This document shows positions 56,185-64,000 of a stretch of 64,000 bases of DNA, in pieces (within the stretch, counting starts at the first letter, position 1; each line of letters begins with the position of its first letter). The DNA lies in the NCBI GenBank assembly GCA_022828105.1, contig JAJEJC010000007.1, positions 140,885 to 204,884 on the forward strand. Reading direction: 5' to 3'. The DNA comes from Dehalococcoidia bacterium. Its GTDB lineage: Bacteria; Chloroflexota; Dehalococcoidia; Bin125. The translations under genes and the position numbers were made by a program. The notes under the pieces are model-generated. The model worked only from the letters and a program-made list of their open reading frames with translations. It made no database searches and had not been told where the DNA came from.

Positions 56185-56649
56185 ATGTGGCAGCAACTCG
56201 CGAATCTCTTGCGCCGTGACGGCCTGCTCCGCCCGCTTGAGGAGGCGGCGGTCCGGCTCACCGGCTACTCGCTGCTGGGACGCATGATCACCTGGAACGA
56301 AGGCGTCCCGTATGTCGATTCGTTGATGCTGCGCTCGGTCGGCGCGAAGTCGGGCGACCTGCGCGACGCGGTCCTCTTCTACATCCCCGACGGCGAGAGC
56401 TGGGTGATCATCGGCTCGGTCGGTGGACGTCCGCAGCATCCGTCATGGGTGCACAACCTGCGAGCCAATCCCCACGCCTGGGTCTTTGTCAATCGCAAGC
56501 GACATCCGGTCGAGGCCGAGTTCCTCGAGGGCGACGACCGCGAACGACTCTGGAACGCAGCCGCGGCAGTCTGGCCGCCATACATTCAGTACGCGGAGCG
56601 CGCCAGGCCGCGCGAGATCCAGGTCATCCGCCTGAAGCCCGGCGACTGA
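56185..56649 (+). CDS. Deazaflavin-dependent nitroreductase (Ddn) family protein
   Basis: 154 residues, typical size. GAKSGDLRDAVLFYIPDGESWVIIGSVGG, PSWVHNLRANPHAWVFVN and KRHPVEAEFLEGDDRERLW are the F420-binding split-barrel signatures. Such proteins reduce quinones or nitro compounds with F420H2, as known in mycobacteria. It starts 22 bases after rpoD and its stop abuts the stop of the convergent LLM gene, with no spacer. No F420 biosynthesis gene is in the window. Confidence 0.85.
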   Translation: MWQQLANLLRRDGLLRPLEEAAVRLTGYSLLGRMITWNEGVPYVDSLMLRSVGAKSGDLRDAVLFYIPDGESWVIIGSVGGRPQHPSWVHNLRANPHAWVFVNRKRHPVEAEFLEGDDRERLWNAAAAVWPPYIQYAERARPREIQVIRLKPGD

Positions 56650-57570
56650 TTACAGCGTCGGCGCGAGTGAGCCCAGGAACTCTTCCGTCCGCGACCGCTC
56701 TTCGTCGGAGCCAAAGGTGACGCCGACGAAGTCGGTCGTGCCGGCATCCTGCAACTGGCGAAGCTGCGTCTCGATCTGCTCCTCGGTACCGAGCACGGCG
56801 ACATCCTCCGGATTCGCTGCGCCCTGCTTGTCCAGCATTGAGCGGTAGGAGGGCAGATTGCCGTAGTTGGAGAACTGCTCGGCCGCAGTGGCGCGAGCCG
56901 CGTCCACATCGCTGCTGAGCATCACCGGCAGACCGACCACGATGCGCGGCAGCGAGCGGCCCGCTTCCTCGGCCGCGGCGTTGATCGTCGGAGCGATGTA
57001 GGACTCGACGACGCCGGCTGCAGTCATCCAGAGAATGGTGCCGTCGGTGCGCGCGCCGGCCAGACGGAGCATCGCCGGACCCATCGCAGCGAGCATGCAC
57101 GAGACGGGCTTGGCGGCGTCGGGGATATCGAGGCCGACCTGGCCTCGGTAGTGTTCGCCGTCGGTCTTGACCGGCTCGCCGTTGAGAAGCGGCAGGAGGA
57201 CATCCAGGTACTCCTTCATGTGCCGTGCAGGACGGTCGAAGGAGTAGCCGAACATGTTCTCGATCACGATCTTGTGCGAGAGGCCGATGCCCATCACGAA
57301 CCGCGACCCGCCCGACGCGGCCTGCACGGTGAGCGCCTGCTGCGCCATCGCGTGGGGATGTCGCGGGTAGGTCGGCACGACGGCCGTCATCAGCTCGATC
57401 GACTCGGTCTGCGCCCCTGCGAGCGTGAGCGCGCCCATCGCGTCATGGGAGAAGATGTTGGCCATGCCGAAGGTCGAGAATCCCGCAGCTTCCGCGCGCT
57501 GCGCCTGCTCCACGATGTCATGGACGCTCGGCGCGGCGCCCGCGCCGCCGATGAAGATGCCGACTTGCAT
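56650..57570 (-). CDS. LLM class (luciferase-like) F420-dependent oxidoreductase
   Basis: 306 residues, TIM-barrel luciferase-like monooxygenase family. VGIFIGGAGAAPSVHDIVEQAQRAEAAGF begins it; FGMANIFSHDAM, TAVVPTYPRHPHAMAQQAL, SGGSRFVMGIGLSHK and LDVLLPLLNGEPV match the F420-dependent subgroup. Substrate unknown. Its start is 21 bases downstream of the MDR gene stop, so they form an operon with the metallophosphoesterase further upstream. Confidence 0.88.
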   Translation of the reverse strand: MQVGIFIGGAGAAPSVHDIVEQAQRAEAAGFSTFGMANIFSHDAMGALTLAGAQTESIELMTAVVPTYPRHPHAMAQQALTVQAASGGSRFVMGIGLSHKIVIENMFGYSFDRPARHMKEYLDVLLPLLNGEPVKTDGEHYRGQVGLDIPDAAKPVSCMLAAMGPAMLRLAGARTDGTILWMTAAGVVESYIAPTINAAAEEAGRSLPRIVVGLPVMLSSDVDAARATAAEQFSNYGNLPSYRSMLDKQGAANPEDVAVLGTEEQIETQLRQLQDAGTTDFVGVTFGSDEERSRTEEFLGSLAPTL

Positions 57571-57591
57571 GGTTCGCCTCCAATACCTGTT

Positions 57592-58581
57592 CTAAGAAGG
57601 TTGCACGAGGATGCGGCCGCGTACGCCGCCGGCAAGGATGCGCGCGCCAGCTTCGGGCACATCCTCGAGCCCGATTCGCGCCTCAACCAGGTCGAGCAGA
57701 TTGCTGCGGCTGAAGTCCTCGGCCATTCGAGCCCAGAGCCGCGGTCGATCCTCGCCCGGCCAGTAGACCGACTCGATCCCGGCCAGCGAGACGCCGCGAA
57801 GGATGAACGGCATCACGGTCGTGCCGATCGCCACGCCGCCGGCCAGTCCGGAGACCGCGACGACGCCGCCGTACCTGGTCTGGCGCAACATCGTCGCTGT
57901 GGTCGGACCGCCAACCGGATCGATTCCGGCCGCCCAGCGCTCGGACTCGAGCGGGCGCCGCGACTCCGCCGAGAGCTCCTCGCGGTCCAGAATCTCCGAC
58001 GCTCCAAGCTCGCGCAGGAAGTCGTGTTCCGCCGCTTTGCCGGTGCTGGCGTGAACGGTGTAGCCGCGAGCGGCGAGCATCGCCACTGCCGTCGAGCCCA
58101 CGCCGCCGGTCGCGCCGGAGACGATCACCGGCCCGGCATCAGGGCCGATGCCGGCCTTCTCAATCGCATCGATCGACATTGCGGCCGTGATGCCGGCCGT
58201 GCCCAGCGTCATCGCCTCTTCCGCCGACATGCCCTCGGGCTGCGGCGACAACCAGTCGGCCGGCACGCGCACACGCTCGGCGTATCCGCCGGGATGTCCC
58301 GTGCCGAGGTCGTAGCCGGTCGCCACGACCGCGTCGCCCGGCGCGTAGCGCGAGTCGGAGGAGTCGACGACCGTGCCGGCGAAATCGATCCCAAGCGTCA
58401 TTGGATACTTCGTCACGACGCGGCCGTTGGGCGTGCAAGCGAGGCCGTCCTTGTAGTTCAGGTCCGACCACTCGACGGCGACGGTCACGTTGCCTTCCGG
58501 CAGCGCCGACTGGTCCAATGTCTGCACGGATGCCGTGAAGTCGTCGCCGTCTTTGTTGACTACGAATGCTCTGTATCCCAC
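57592..58581 (-). CDS. Medium-chain dehydrogenase/reductase, YhdH/YhfP (quinone oxidoreductase-like) family
   Basis: 329 residues. GroES-like domain with SDLNYKDGLACTPNGRVVTKYPMTLGIDFAGTVVDS (in parts), then Rossmann fold VIVSGATGGVGSTAVAMLAARGYTVHASTGK and GRILVQP at the end, like acrylyl-CoA/YhdH reductases. It lacks zinc ligands of alcohol dehydrogenases. I chose GTG at 58581, 5 bases after AGGAG; the ATG at 58602 has no such site. It probably reduces an alpha,beta-unsaturated acyl or quinone substrate with NADPH. Confidence 0.88.
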   Translation of the reverse strand: MGYRAFVVNKDGDDFTASVQTLDQSALPEGNVTVAVEWSDLNYKDGLACTPNGRVVTKYPMTLGIDFAGTVVDSSDSRYAPGDAVVATGYDLGTGHPGGYAERVRVPADWLSPQPEGMSAEEAMTLGTAGITAAMSIDAIEKAGIGPDAGPVIVSGATGGVGSTAVAMLAARGYTVHASTGKAAEHDFLRELGASEILDREELSAESRRPLESERWAAGIDPVGGPTTATMLRQTRYGGVVAVSGLAGGVAIGTTVMPFILRGVSLAGIESVYWPGEDRPRLWARMAEDFSRSNLLDLVEARIGLEDVPEAGARILAGGVRGRILVQPS

Positions 58582-58605
58582 AGCGTCTCCTATCCATGTC
58601 ATCCC

Positions 58606-58652
58606 GCTCCCCCCTCCGGGGGGAGCTGCCGAAGGCTGAGGGGGGCTCCGAT
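58606..58652. repeat. GC-rich palindromic element (REP/BIME-like) between two genes
   Basis: GCTCCCCCC-TCC-GGGGGGAGC (58606-58626) is a perfect 9-bp stem; the flanking CTGCCGAAGGCTGAGGGGGGCTC repeats the G-run and can pair alternatively with the first C-run. The pattern resembles dispersed REP-type palindromes of many bacterial genomes. Only one copy is in this window, so dispersal cannot be shown. It could also act as an mRNA stabiliser or terminator between the phosphoesterase and MDR genes. Confidence 0.55.
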
Positions 58653-58657
58653 TTCAG

Positions 58658-59509
58658 CTAGTGGAGACGGGCGGCTTCCATTGGGTTGGCCGTCTGCGGA
58701 TCCGACTCCGCGCCGTCGTGCAGCTCGTGGCGGACGACGACACCGTCGGCGCTGAAGTCGACGATCGTGGCGCCGCCCGAGTGTCGCGGGGCGCCGGGGT
58801 AGTAGGCCGGCACCGTGCCGTCGCCGACGCCCTCGTGGACATCGATGTGGCCGAGGGCCACATAGTCAGCGGCGAGCGACTGGATCTCCGACGCGTGAAT
58901 CTGGTACGAGTAGCGCGACTCGCCCGTGCCGACGTAGTAGCCGTGGGCCATCGCGACGCGCCAGATGTAGCGCTCGGCGTCGTCGGCCCAGGCCGGTTTG
59001 GCCGATGCGGGCGAGAAATCGTTGTAGCTCTCGTGCGCCTGCCCCCAGAACTGCACGCCGTGCTCCTTGAGCAGGACCAGCTCGCCCTCGGCCGAGGCGA
59101 TGATGTGCACGTTGGAGGGGAAGGCGTCGGCAAACTTCTGGTAGATGCCTTCGGGCATGTGCGGATCGTGATTGCCGGGCAGGACCACGACCGGTCGCCC
59201 GACGGCCGCCATCAGTTCGCCGGTGACCTCGACGTAGGGCTGCTTGACGCGGACGTGGTCGAAGAAATCGCCGGCGATGGCGACGACATCGACATCGGCT
59301 TCGACGCCCAACTCGAGCACGTGCTTGAAGGCGTTTAGCGCCGGTTCCAACGACTCGGAGCCGTCGGGGTCTTCGCGATAGGGTTGAGACGTGTACGCGC
59401 CGAGATGCACGTCGGACGTGTGCAGCATCCGCAGCGGGCGGACCTCCGGCTGGGCGTTCGACACGCCGCCCGACAAGCCGGCTCGCGGTGGATAGACATC
59501 AGTACTCAT
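58658..59509 (-). CDS. Metallophosphoesterase, SbcD/Mre11-like fold
   Basis: 283 residues. The five calcineurin-type motifs are visible: LHTSDVHLGA, VAIAGDFFDHV, VVLPGNHDPHMP, VAMAHGYYVG and VALGHIDVHEG, giving the di-metal ligands. Length and lack of a C-terminal capping domain suggest a stand-alone phosphoesterase rather than SbcD, whose SbcC partner is not adjacent. I chose ATG 59509; the longer frame to 60013 crosses the divergent gatB region. Substrate not predictable. Confidence 0.85.
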   Translation of the reverse strand: MSTDVYPPRAGLSGGVSNAQPEVRPLRMLHTSDVHLGAYTSQPYREDPDGSESLEPALNAFKHVLELGVEADVDVVAIAGDFFDHVRVKQPYVEVTGELMAAVGRPVVVLPGNHDPHMPEGIYQKFADAFPSNVHIIASAEGELVLLKEHGVQFWGQAHESYNDFSPASAKPAWADDAERYIWRVAMAHGYYVGTGESRYSYQIHASEIQSLAADYVALGHIDVHEGVGDGTVPAYYPGAPRHSGGATIVDFSADGVVVRHELHDGAESDPQTANPMEAARLH

Positions 59510-59593
59510 GCGGCGCACACATCCCCGACGCCGCTCCCGCACGGCGCAATCTTGCTCGCAGACTAGCAGCAGATCGGCCTTACACTGAGATTC

Positions 59594-61072
59594 ATGACGA
59601 CCCAAACCGCCACCGAATTCGAGACCGTGATCGGACTCGAAGTCCACTGCCAACTGCGCACCAACAGCAAGATGTTCTGCCGCTGCGCGGCGGATTACGC
59701 CTCGGCCGAGCCCAACACCTACGTCTGCCCGCTCTGCCTGGGCATGCCGGGCACGCTGCCGGTGATCAACGAGAAGGCGGTGGAGTGGACGATCCGCACG
59801 GCGCTGGCGCTGAACATGACGATCCCCGAGCTGTCCAAGTTCGACCGCAAGAACTATCCCTATCCCGACCTGATGAAGGGCTACCAGATTTCGCAGTACG
59901 ACATGCCGCTGTCGGAGGGCGGCTGGATGGATGTCGAGACGGAGGCGCTGGGCAAGCGGCGGATCGGGATTACGCGGGTCCACCTGGAGGAAGACACGGC
60001 GAGGCTGCTGCACCGCGAGAACGAGGCGGGCGAGCGCTACTCGCTGGTCGACGTGAACCGCTCAGGCGTGCCGCTGATGGAGATCGTCTCGGAGCCGGAC
60101 ATGCGCTCGCCGGATGAGGCGCGCACCTATCTGGTACAGCTCCGGCAGATTCTGCGCTACCTGGGCGTCTCGACCGCCGACATGGAGAAGGGATCGTTCC
60201 GCTGCGATGCGAACGTCTCGCTGCGGCCGCTGGGTTCGGAGGAGCTCGGCGCCAAGGTCGAGATCAAGAACATGAACTCGTTCCGCGGCGTACACAGCGC
60301 GCTGGAGCACGAGGTCGTCCGGCAGACCGAGGTGCTGCGCGCGGGCGGGCGGATCGACCAGGAGACGCGGGGCTGGGACGAGGACCGGCAGATCACGCTC
60401 TCGCAGCGCTCGAAGGAAGAGGCGCACGATTACCGCTACTTCCCCGAGCCCGATCTGCCGCCGCTCAAGATCACCGCCGACGAAGTCGAGGCGTTGCGCA
60501 GCCGGCTGCCGGAGCTGCCCGACCAGCGTCTTGCCCGCTTCCAGTCGGACTACGGCCTGGGCGATTTCGAGGCCAACCTGCTGACCGAAGAGCCTTCGCG
60601 CGCGGACTACTTCGACCAGACCGTCGCCGCGCTCACGGACCGCGCCAATGCACGAGAGGCGGCCAACTGGATCACGGGCGACCTGTTCGCGCAGATCAAC
60701 AAGGACCCATCGCATCCCGACCTTGAGGACCAGCCAATCCGTCCGGCGCAGATCGCCGAGTTGGTCGGTCTGATCACGGGCGGCGACATCTCACGCAGCC
60801 AGGCGCGGACCGTGTTCGAGTCGATGTACGAAACCGGCGACAACCCCGCCGCGATCGTCAAGGCCAAGGGCCTGACGCAGATCAGCGGCGAGGACGCGCT
60901 CGCCCCGATCATCGAGCAGGTGATCGGCGACAATCCCGACGCAGTCAACGACTACCGCTCCGGCAAAGAAGCCGCCCTCAAGTACCTCGTCGGCCAGGTC
61001 ATGCGCCACTCGCGAGGCCAGGCAAACCCCGCCCAGGCGTCGGACTTGCTGGTCTCGGCGCTGAGCGAGTAG
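59594..61072 (+). CDS. gatB: Aspartyl/glutamyl-tRNA amidotransferase subunit B
   Basis: Subunit of the GatCAB complex that converts Glu-tRNA(Gln) or Asp-tRNA(Asn) to the amidated form. 492 residues. Signature [21 protein letters not shown], zinc site cysteines in FCRCAADY and [59 protein letters not shown] and [17 protein letters not shown] text (VEIKNMNSF). C-terminal YqeY-like domain ends near DLLVSALSE. GatA and GatC are not adjacent. A TACACT hexamer 7 bases before the ATG could give a leaderless message. Confidence 0.96.
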   Translation: MTTQTATEFETVIGLEVHCQLRTNSKMFCRCAADYASAEPNTYVCPLCLGMPGTLPVINEKAVEWTIRTALALNMTIPELSKFDRKNYPYPDLMKGYQISQYDMPLSEGGWMDVETEALGKRRIGITRVHLEEDTARLLHRENEAGERYSLVDVNRSGVPLMEIVSEPDMRSPDEARTYLVQLRQILRYLGVSTADMEKGSFRCDANVSLRPLGSEELGAKVEIKNMNSFRGVHSALEHEVVRQTEVLRAGGRIDQETRGWDEDRQITLSQRSKEEAHDYRYFPEPDLPPLKITADEVEALRSRLPELPDQRLARFQSDYGLGDFEANLLTEEPSRADYFDQTVAALTDRANAREAANWITGDLFAQINKDPSHPDLEDQPIRPAQIAELVGLITGGDISRSQARTVFESMYETGDNPAAIVKAKGLTQISGEDALAPIIEQVIGDNPDAVNDYRSGKEAALKYLVGQVMRHSRGQANPAQASDLLVSALSE

Positions 61073-61110
61073 GCAGGGAACAACTGCCGTTCGCCCGTCG
61101 TCTGTTGACT

Positions 61111-63906
61111 ATGAGCACTCGGCATTGTCTCGGGATCTGCGGGCCGCTAGTCGCGCTCGTTGTGCTGTTGCTGCTGCCGAGTTCGACCACAGCGGAAGAA
61201 CCGCTTTCGATCTCGATCTCAAGCTCGCGCGATTCATGCACGGTCGGGACATTGACGGAACTTTCGTGGCGCATTTCCGGCGGTACGGCACCGTACGAAC
61301 TCGTCGTCAACGGCGAAGTGGTCGATCCCGATGTGTCGAGCCAACGGGTGCTGTGCGTGCTGGCCGAGGGTCTCGCGGACCCCTCGCAACTGCACGCACC
61401 CAATCGGACGGCGATCCGAGCAACGGTGACAGACGCCGCGAACCAGAGCGCATCCGACAGTCTCGTCTTGCCGCTGTCACAGCCGCTCCCGCCGCCGCAC
61501 AGGGCCTTTGCAGGCGTCTGGCAGGGCTGGAGCGATTACCGCGTCGCCTCGCTGTCAGCCGGAGTGGATCGACAGGGAGTTGCACCAGATGAATCCGGCC
61601 CTCAAGCCTTGCCCCCGCATCTGTTTCGCTGGCGAGTGCACGGTAGCCAGCCTTGGAGTTATCACTATCTTGATGAGCCCGACTCAAGTGTGTACTTCTC
61701 GCAGCGCCTGCAAGAGCATGCTGCGGGCATGAAGTACGAGGTACAGATCAGTCAACTCCGGGATCAAATCGAGCAGGCAACTCCGAACGCCCTGCGCTGG
61801 ACCCGGACGATGACGGCTATCAGCCACGGTCTGCCGAGGGACGTGACAGTTCGGACATCGAGCGATAGTGCCGTCGTGACCTGGCACGCCAATCTGAGAG
61901 ACACTGATTGGGAAGTGACACTTCGAGATGACGACTGGGATGGGGACGGGTACCACGACAGCGAGACTCAGACGGTCAGCGGTCAGCACTCATACCGGGT
62001 GGAGTTCACCAACCTCAGGCCCGAGCACGACTACTCGGTCTCGCTGCAGCACTCTTGGGGATTCGTGCAGCCCGAGGCGACGTTCGACATTCGCACTGAA
62101 CAAAAGCGGACAGACGCGTCGCGACCATACCCTGGACCGATCATTACCTCTACCTACCAACCCGACGGCTCGGACGCAATGGTCGTAGAGTGGGACGCAC
62201 GCGCGCTCAGCGATGACATCGATTTCCTTGTCTACGCGCATGAGTTTGCGACGCCTGTCGATCGCGTGAAGATTTGGAGCGTCAGTTCCGACCGGCGCCA
62301 GGCGTCGATCGCCTACGTGCGACCGGGGACGCTGTACCGCGTCGTAGTTGCGTACGACGATGTGCATCAGACTCGCGATGAGTGGCTTGTTGAGACACGG
62401 GCAAGATTCGAGGACGTACGAACCATTCCAAACCGGGAAACGGGCGTTTCGGAGTTGTTTGTCGACTGGAGAGGCACGGCAAACGACGCCGGGATACCCA
62501 ACACCTTTGTGCTCAACTGGGAGCCGGCGCTCCCTGCTCGGTATGCGCAAATTCAATGGCAGACAAGAGGGCGCACCATGCACTCGTATGGCGCCGCTCC
62601 GATTGTGATTCAAGTCACAGTACCCGGCAACTACAGGTTCCGCTCCAGACTCCGCGTAGGGGATCAATGGACCGATTGGACCCCTTGGCAGTATCGGAGC
62701 ACGACTCCTGTTCCACCGGATCACCGCAGCATCCGAGCCTACGAACAGGATGATCAGTGGCACATCGAGTGGGATCCTGTCTACTACTCCCTCGCGACTG
62801 TCGACGGGTATCGCGTGTATCTGACCCTTGAGTCCGGCCAAGAGCTTCAGTTCGACGCCGGGACCGAGACCAGGTTGAGCATCCCGATGCCTGCCCGTGG
62901 TGTTCCTGTCAGGATTCACGTTGCCTCATACCATCGCCAGTACGGGACAGGACCCCGCTCACCGACTGTCGCCATTTCACCGGGCGCTCCTCCCGAACTG
63001 CACTTCTCCCGGTTCTACAACGACTACATCATGTGCGATCCCTACAGCGGATTGCCGGCGGCGATCCCATGGGAGGTTCGTGGAGGCGTCGCGCCTTTCT
63101 TCATTGCGGTCGGGAATCGTGAGGCATACGAGACGTCCGAACGCGAGGGAATCGAAATCGTGCCCTGTGAGTTACCTCTTGACGAAAACGAACCGTTGAC
63201 GGAGTTGGTAACAATCAGCCTGGTCGACGCGCGTGATCGCACAAGCACTCTCACCATGGCGATTCGGCACGCGGCGCTCTACGGCGACGAACAAGACCGA
63301 GGCCTGTCCGTGCCTCAAGTGAAGGTCTTTAGCGTCGATGAGCGAGAGGCTCACCTGGGATGGCCCTGTAGCATCTGGGGCGTACTCGGCTTTGGTCCGA
63401 AGCCACCCATCACGCTTTCGCTGCGCTGGCGCTGGTCCGGCTCTGGTCCATGGCAGTACCGAGAGATCGAAACGGGATCACCGGGATACAAATCCGGCAA
63501 CCAATGCCGATGGGTCTGGCCGGATCTGAGGCCAGGGAGCAGGTACGAGTTCCAACTGGCATACCGCCCGTACTTCGACGATGGCTCGGAGCCGAAGGAG
63601 TGGTCATCGATCTCGTCGTTCACCACACTGGAGGACGTCGTGGACGCCCGCATCCAGCGCACAGAGGGCCGCGTCAACGTGAGCTGGCCGGCTCAACCGG
63701 ACGCGTGGCTCTATCTCGTCCAGCTCCAGGGACGGCATGAGAGCTGGTGGCGGCTTCACCGACCCGGAGGCACAACGGTTGAGACAGCCGTGTTCGACGA
63801 CATGCCCGACGGAGCGGAGTTGACCGTCAAGATCACCTCGCCGCCGGAGTTCGAGGGTCGCCCACTATTCGGGCCCGGATTCCTAGTGTCCATTCCTCCC
63901 CACTAG
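61111..63906 (+). CDS. Large secreted protein with fibronectin-like repeats
   Basis: 931 residues. Signal peptide MSTRHCLGICGPLVALVVLLLLPSSTTA. The remainder is beta-rich, with tandem fibronectin-type-III-like modules seen from repeated W-x-Y and TVTW/VEWD edge strands (for example VTWHANLRDTDWEV, MVVEWDARALSDD, WHIEWDPVYYSLATVDGYRVYL). A DDWDGDGYHDSE segment looks like a calcium-binding loop. Scattered Cys pairs may be disulphides. No anchor or enzyme motif is visible. The stop TAG (63904-63906) is inside the loop of a hairpin. I chose ATG 61111 over TTG 61105. Role unknown; probably cell-surface or extracellular. Confidence 0.75.
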   Translation: MSTRHCLGICGPLVALVVLLLLPSSTTAEEPLSISISSSRDSCTVGTLTELSWRISGGTAPYELVVNGEVVDPDVSSQRVLCVLAEGLADPSQLHAPNRTAIRATVTDAANQSASDSLVLPLSQPLPPPHRAFAGVWQGWSDYRVASLSAGVDRQGVAPDESGPQALPPHLFRWRVHGSQPWSYHYLDEPDSSVYFSQRLQEHAAGMKYEVQISQLRDQIEQATPNALRWTRTMTAISHGLPRDVTVRTSSDSAVVTWHANLRDTDWEVTLRDDDWDGDGYHDSETQTVSGQHSYRVEFTNLRPEHDYSVSLQHSWGFVQPEATFDIRTEQKRTDASRPYPGPIITSTYQPDGSDAMVVEWDARALSDDIDFLVYAHEFATPVDRVKIWSVSSDRRQASIAYVRPGTLYRVVVAYDDVHQTRDEWLVETRARFEDVRTIPNRETGVSELFVDWRGTANDAGIPNTFVLNWEPALPARYAQIQWQTRGRTMHSYGAAPIVIQVTVPGNYRFRSRLRVGDQWTDWTPWQYRSTTPVPPDHRSIRAYEQDDQWHIEWDPVYYSLATVDGYRVYLTLESGQELQFDAGTETRLSIPMPARGVPVRIHVASYHRQYGTGPRSPTVAISPGAPPELHFSRFYNDYIMCDPYSGLPAAIPWEVRGGVAPFFIAVGNREAYETSEREGIEIVPCELPLDENEPLTELVTISLVDARDRTSTLTMAIRHAALYGDEQDRGLSVPQVKVFSVDEREAHLGWPCSIWGVLGFGPKPPITLSLRWRWSGSGPWQYREIETGSPGYKSGNQCRWVWPDLRPGSRYEFQLAYRPYFDDGSEPKEWSSISSFTTLEDVVDARIQRTEGRVNVSWPAQPDAWLYLVQLQGRHESWWRLHRPGGTTVETAVFDDMPDGAELTVKITSPPEFEGRPLFGPGFLVSIPPH

Positions 63907-63916
63907 GGGGAGGAAT
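63892..63916 (+). terminator. Hairpin terminator at end of the fibronectin-like gene
   Basis: ATTCCTCCCC (63892-63901), loop ACTAG containing the stop codon, GGGGAGGAAT (63907-63916): a perfect 10-bp stem. No U-run follows, so it is a stability or bidirectional terminator candidate between this gene and the convergent minus-strand gene. Confidence 0.5.
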
Positions 63917-63946
63917 CCACTTGGGTTGACGGAGTCGCGCCGTCGT

Positions 63947-64000
63947 CTACCTCCGGCGGCCGGTGGCTCGGGCGACGTGGACGACCTGGTCGAGGTTCTG
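63947..64000 (-). CDS. C-terminal fragment of an unidentified gene, cut by window edge
   Basis: From base 64000 the minus strand reads 17 codons, QNLDQVVHVARATGRRR, then TAG at 63949-63947. This looks like the tail of a convergent protein-coding gene, but 17 residues are too few to name a family or be certain of the frame. Confidence 0.35.
   Translation of the reverse strand, partial: QNLDQVVHVARATGRRR

Noticed and set aside
57151..58755. Plus-strand frame opposite the LLM and MDR genes
   Set aside because: Covers two genes with clear motifs on the other strand; composition typical of antisense frames.

Overview
This window is high-GC bacterial chromosome, densely packed with core housekeeping genes and almost free of mobile DNA. 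The contents suggest a member of the Chloroflexota, plausibly a Dehalococcoidia/SAR202-like lineage. Reasons are the aro/mltG/ruvX/alaS operon, an ispH gene beside a DUF512 radical-SAM gene, dnaG-rpoD without rpsU, a deazaflavin nitroreductase-type protein next to an F420-type LLM oxidoreductase, a stand-alone Lrp ligand-binding domain, and a CIRCE element. This is inference; no 16S gene is present.

Layout. 1-4.1 kb (minus strand): tRNA-Lys, tRNA-Leu, two peptide-ABC ATPases (dppD/dppF type), a terminator, then lepA running off the left edge. 4.3-10.1 kb (plus): tRNA-Val, thrS, a split acyl-CoA carboxylase (biotin carboxylase plus biotinyl subunit), and infC-rpmI-rplT. 10.1-14.2 kb (minus): pheS-pheT, then an unknown gene with its own CIRCE-type operator. 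14.4-17.4 kb (plus): a RAM-domain protein, moeA and a cytochrome P450. 17.4-26.1 kb (minus): a tightly overlapped operon alaS-ruvX-mltG-aroE-unknown membrane protein-aroC-aroK/aroB fusion. 26.4-38.2 kb (plus): glmU-corC-dprA-topA-xer-aroQ-pepP/Q-efp-xseA-xseB-purN-like. 38.3-47.5 kb (plus): a small protein, a lamin-tail surface protein, rluB-type synthase, cmk, plsC, ispH, a DUF512 radical-SAM protein and glmS. 47.6-56.6 kb (plus): pps-like, an Ig-like membrane protein, dnaG, rpoD and a Ddn-like protein. 56.6-59.5 kb (minus): metallophosphoesterase, quinone oxidoreductase-like MDR and LLM oxidoreductase. 59.6-63.9 kb (plus): gatB and a large secreted fibronectin-like protein. A fragment of a minus-strand gene closes the window.

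Functional themes. Translation (four tRNA synthetase subunits for three amino acids, IF3, L35, L20, EF-P, EF4, GatB), replication/recombination (DnaG, TopA, DprA, Xer, ExoVII, RuvX), the shikimate pathway (AroK/B, AroC, AroE, AroQ: four reactions plus shikimate kinase over two operons), and envelope building (GlmU, GlmS, MltG, PlsC, IspH). No CRISPR, phage, toxin-antitoxin, transposase or classical defence locus was found. The most unusual points are regulatory or structural: a good CIRCE site controlling a protein of unknown function, an apparent CUG start for infC, a putative Cys-rich leader peptide overlapping the dnaG start, an Arg32-type EF-P lacking the loop proline, a lamin-tail surface protein with a CxxCH motif, an uncharacterised membrane protein inside the aro operon, and a RuvX-like protein missing one canonical acidic residue.
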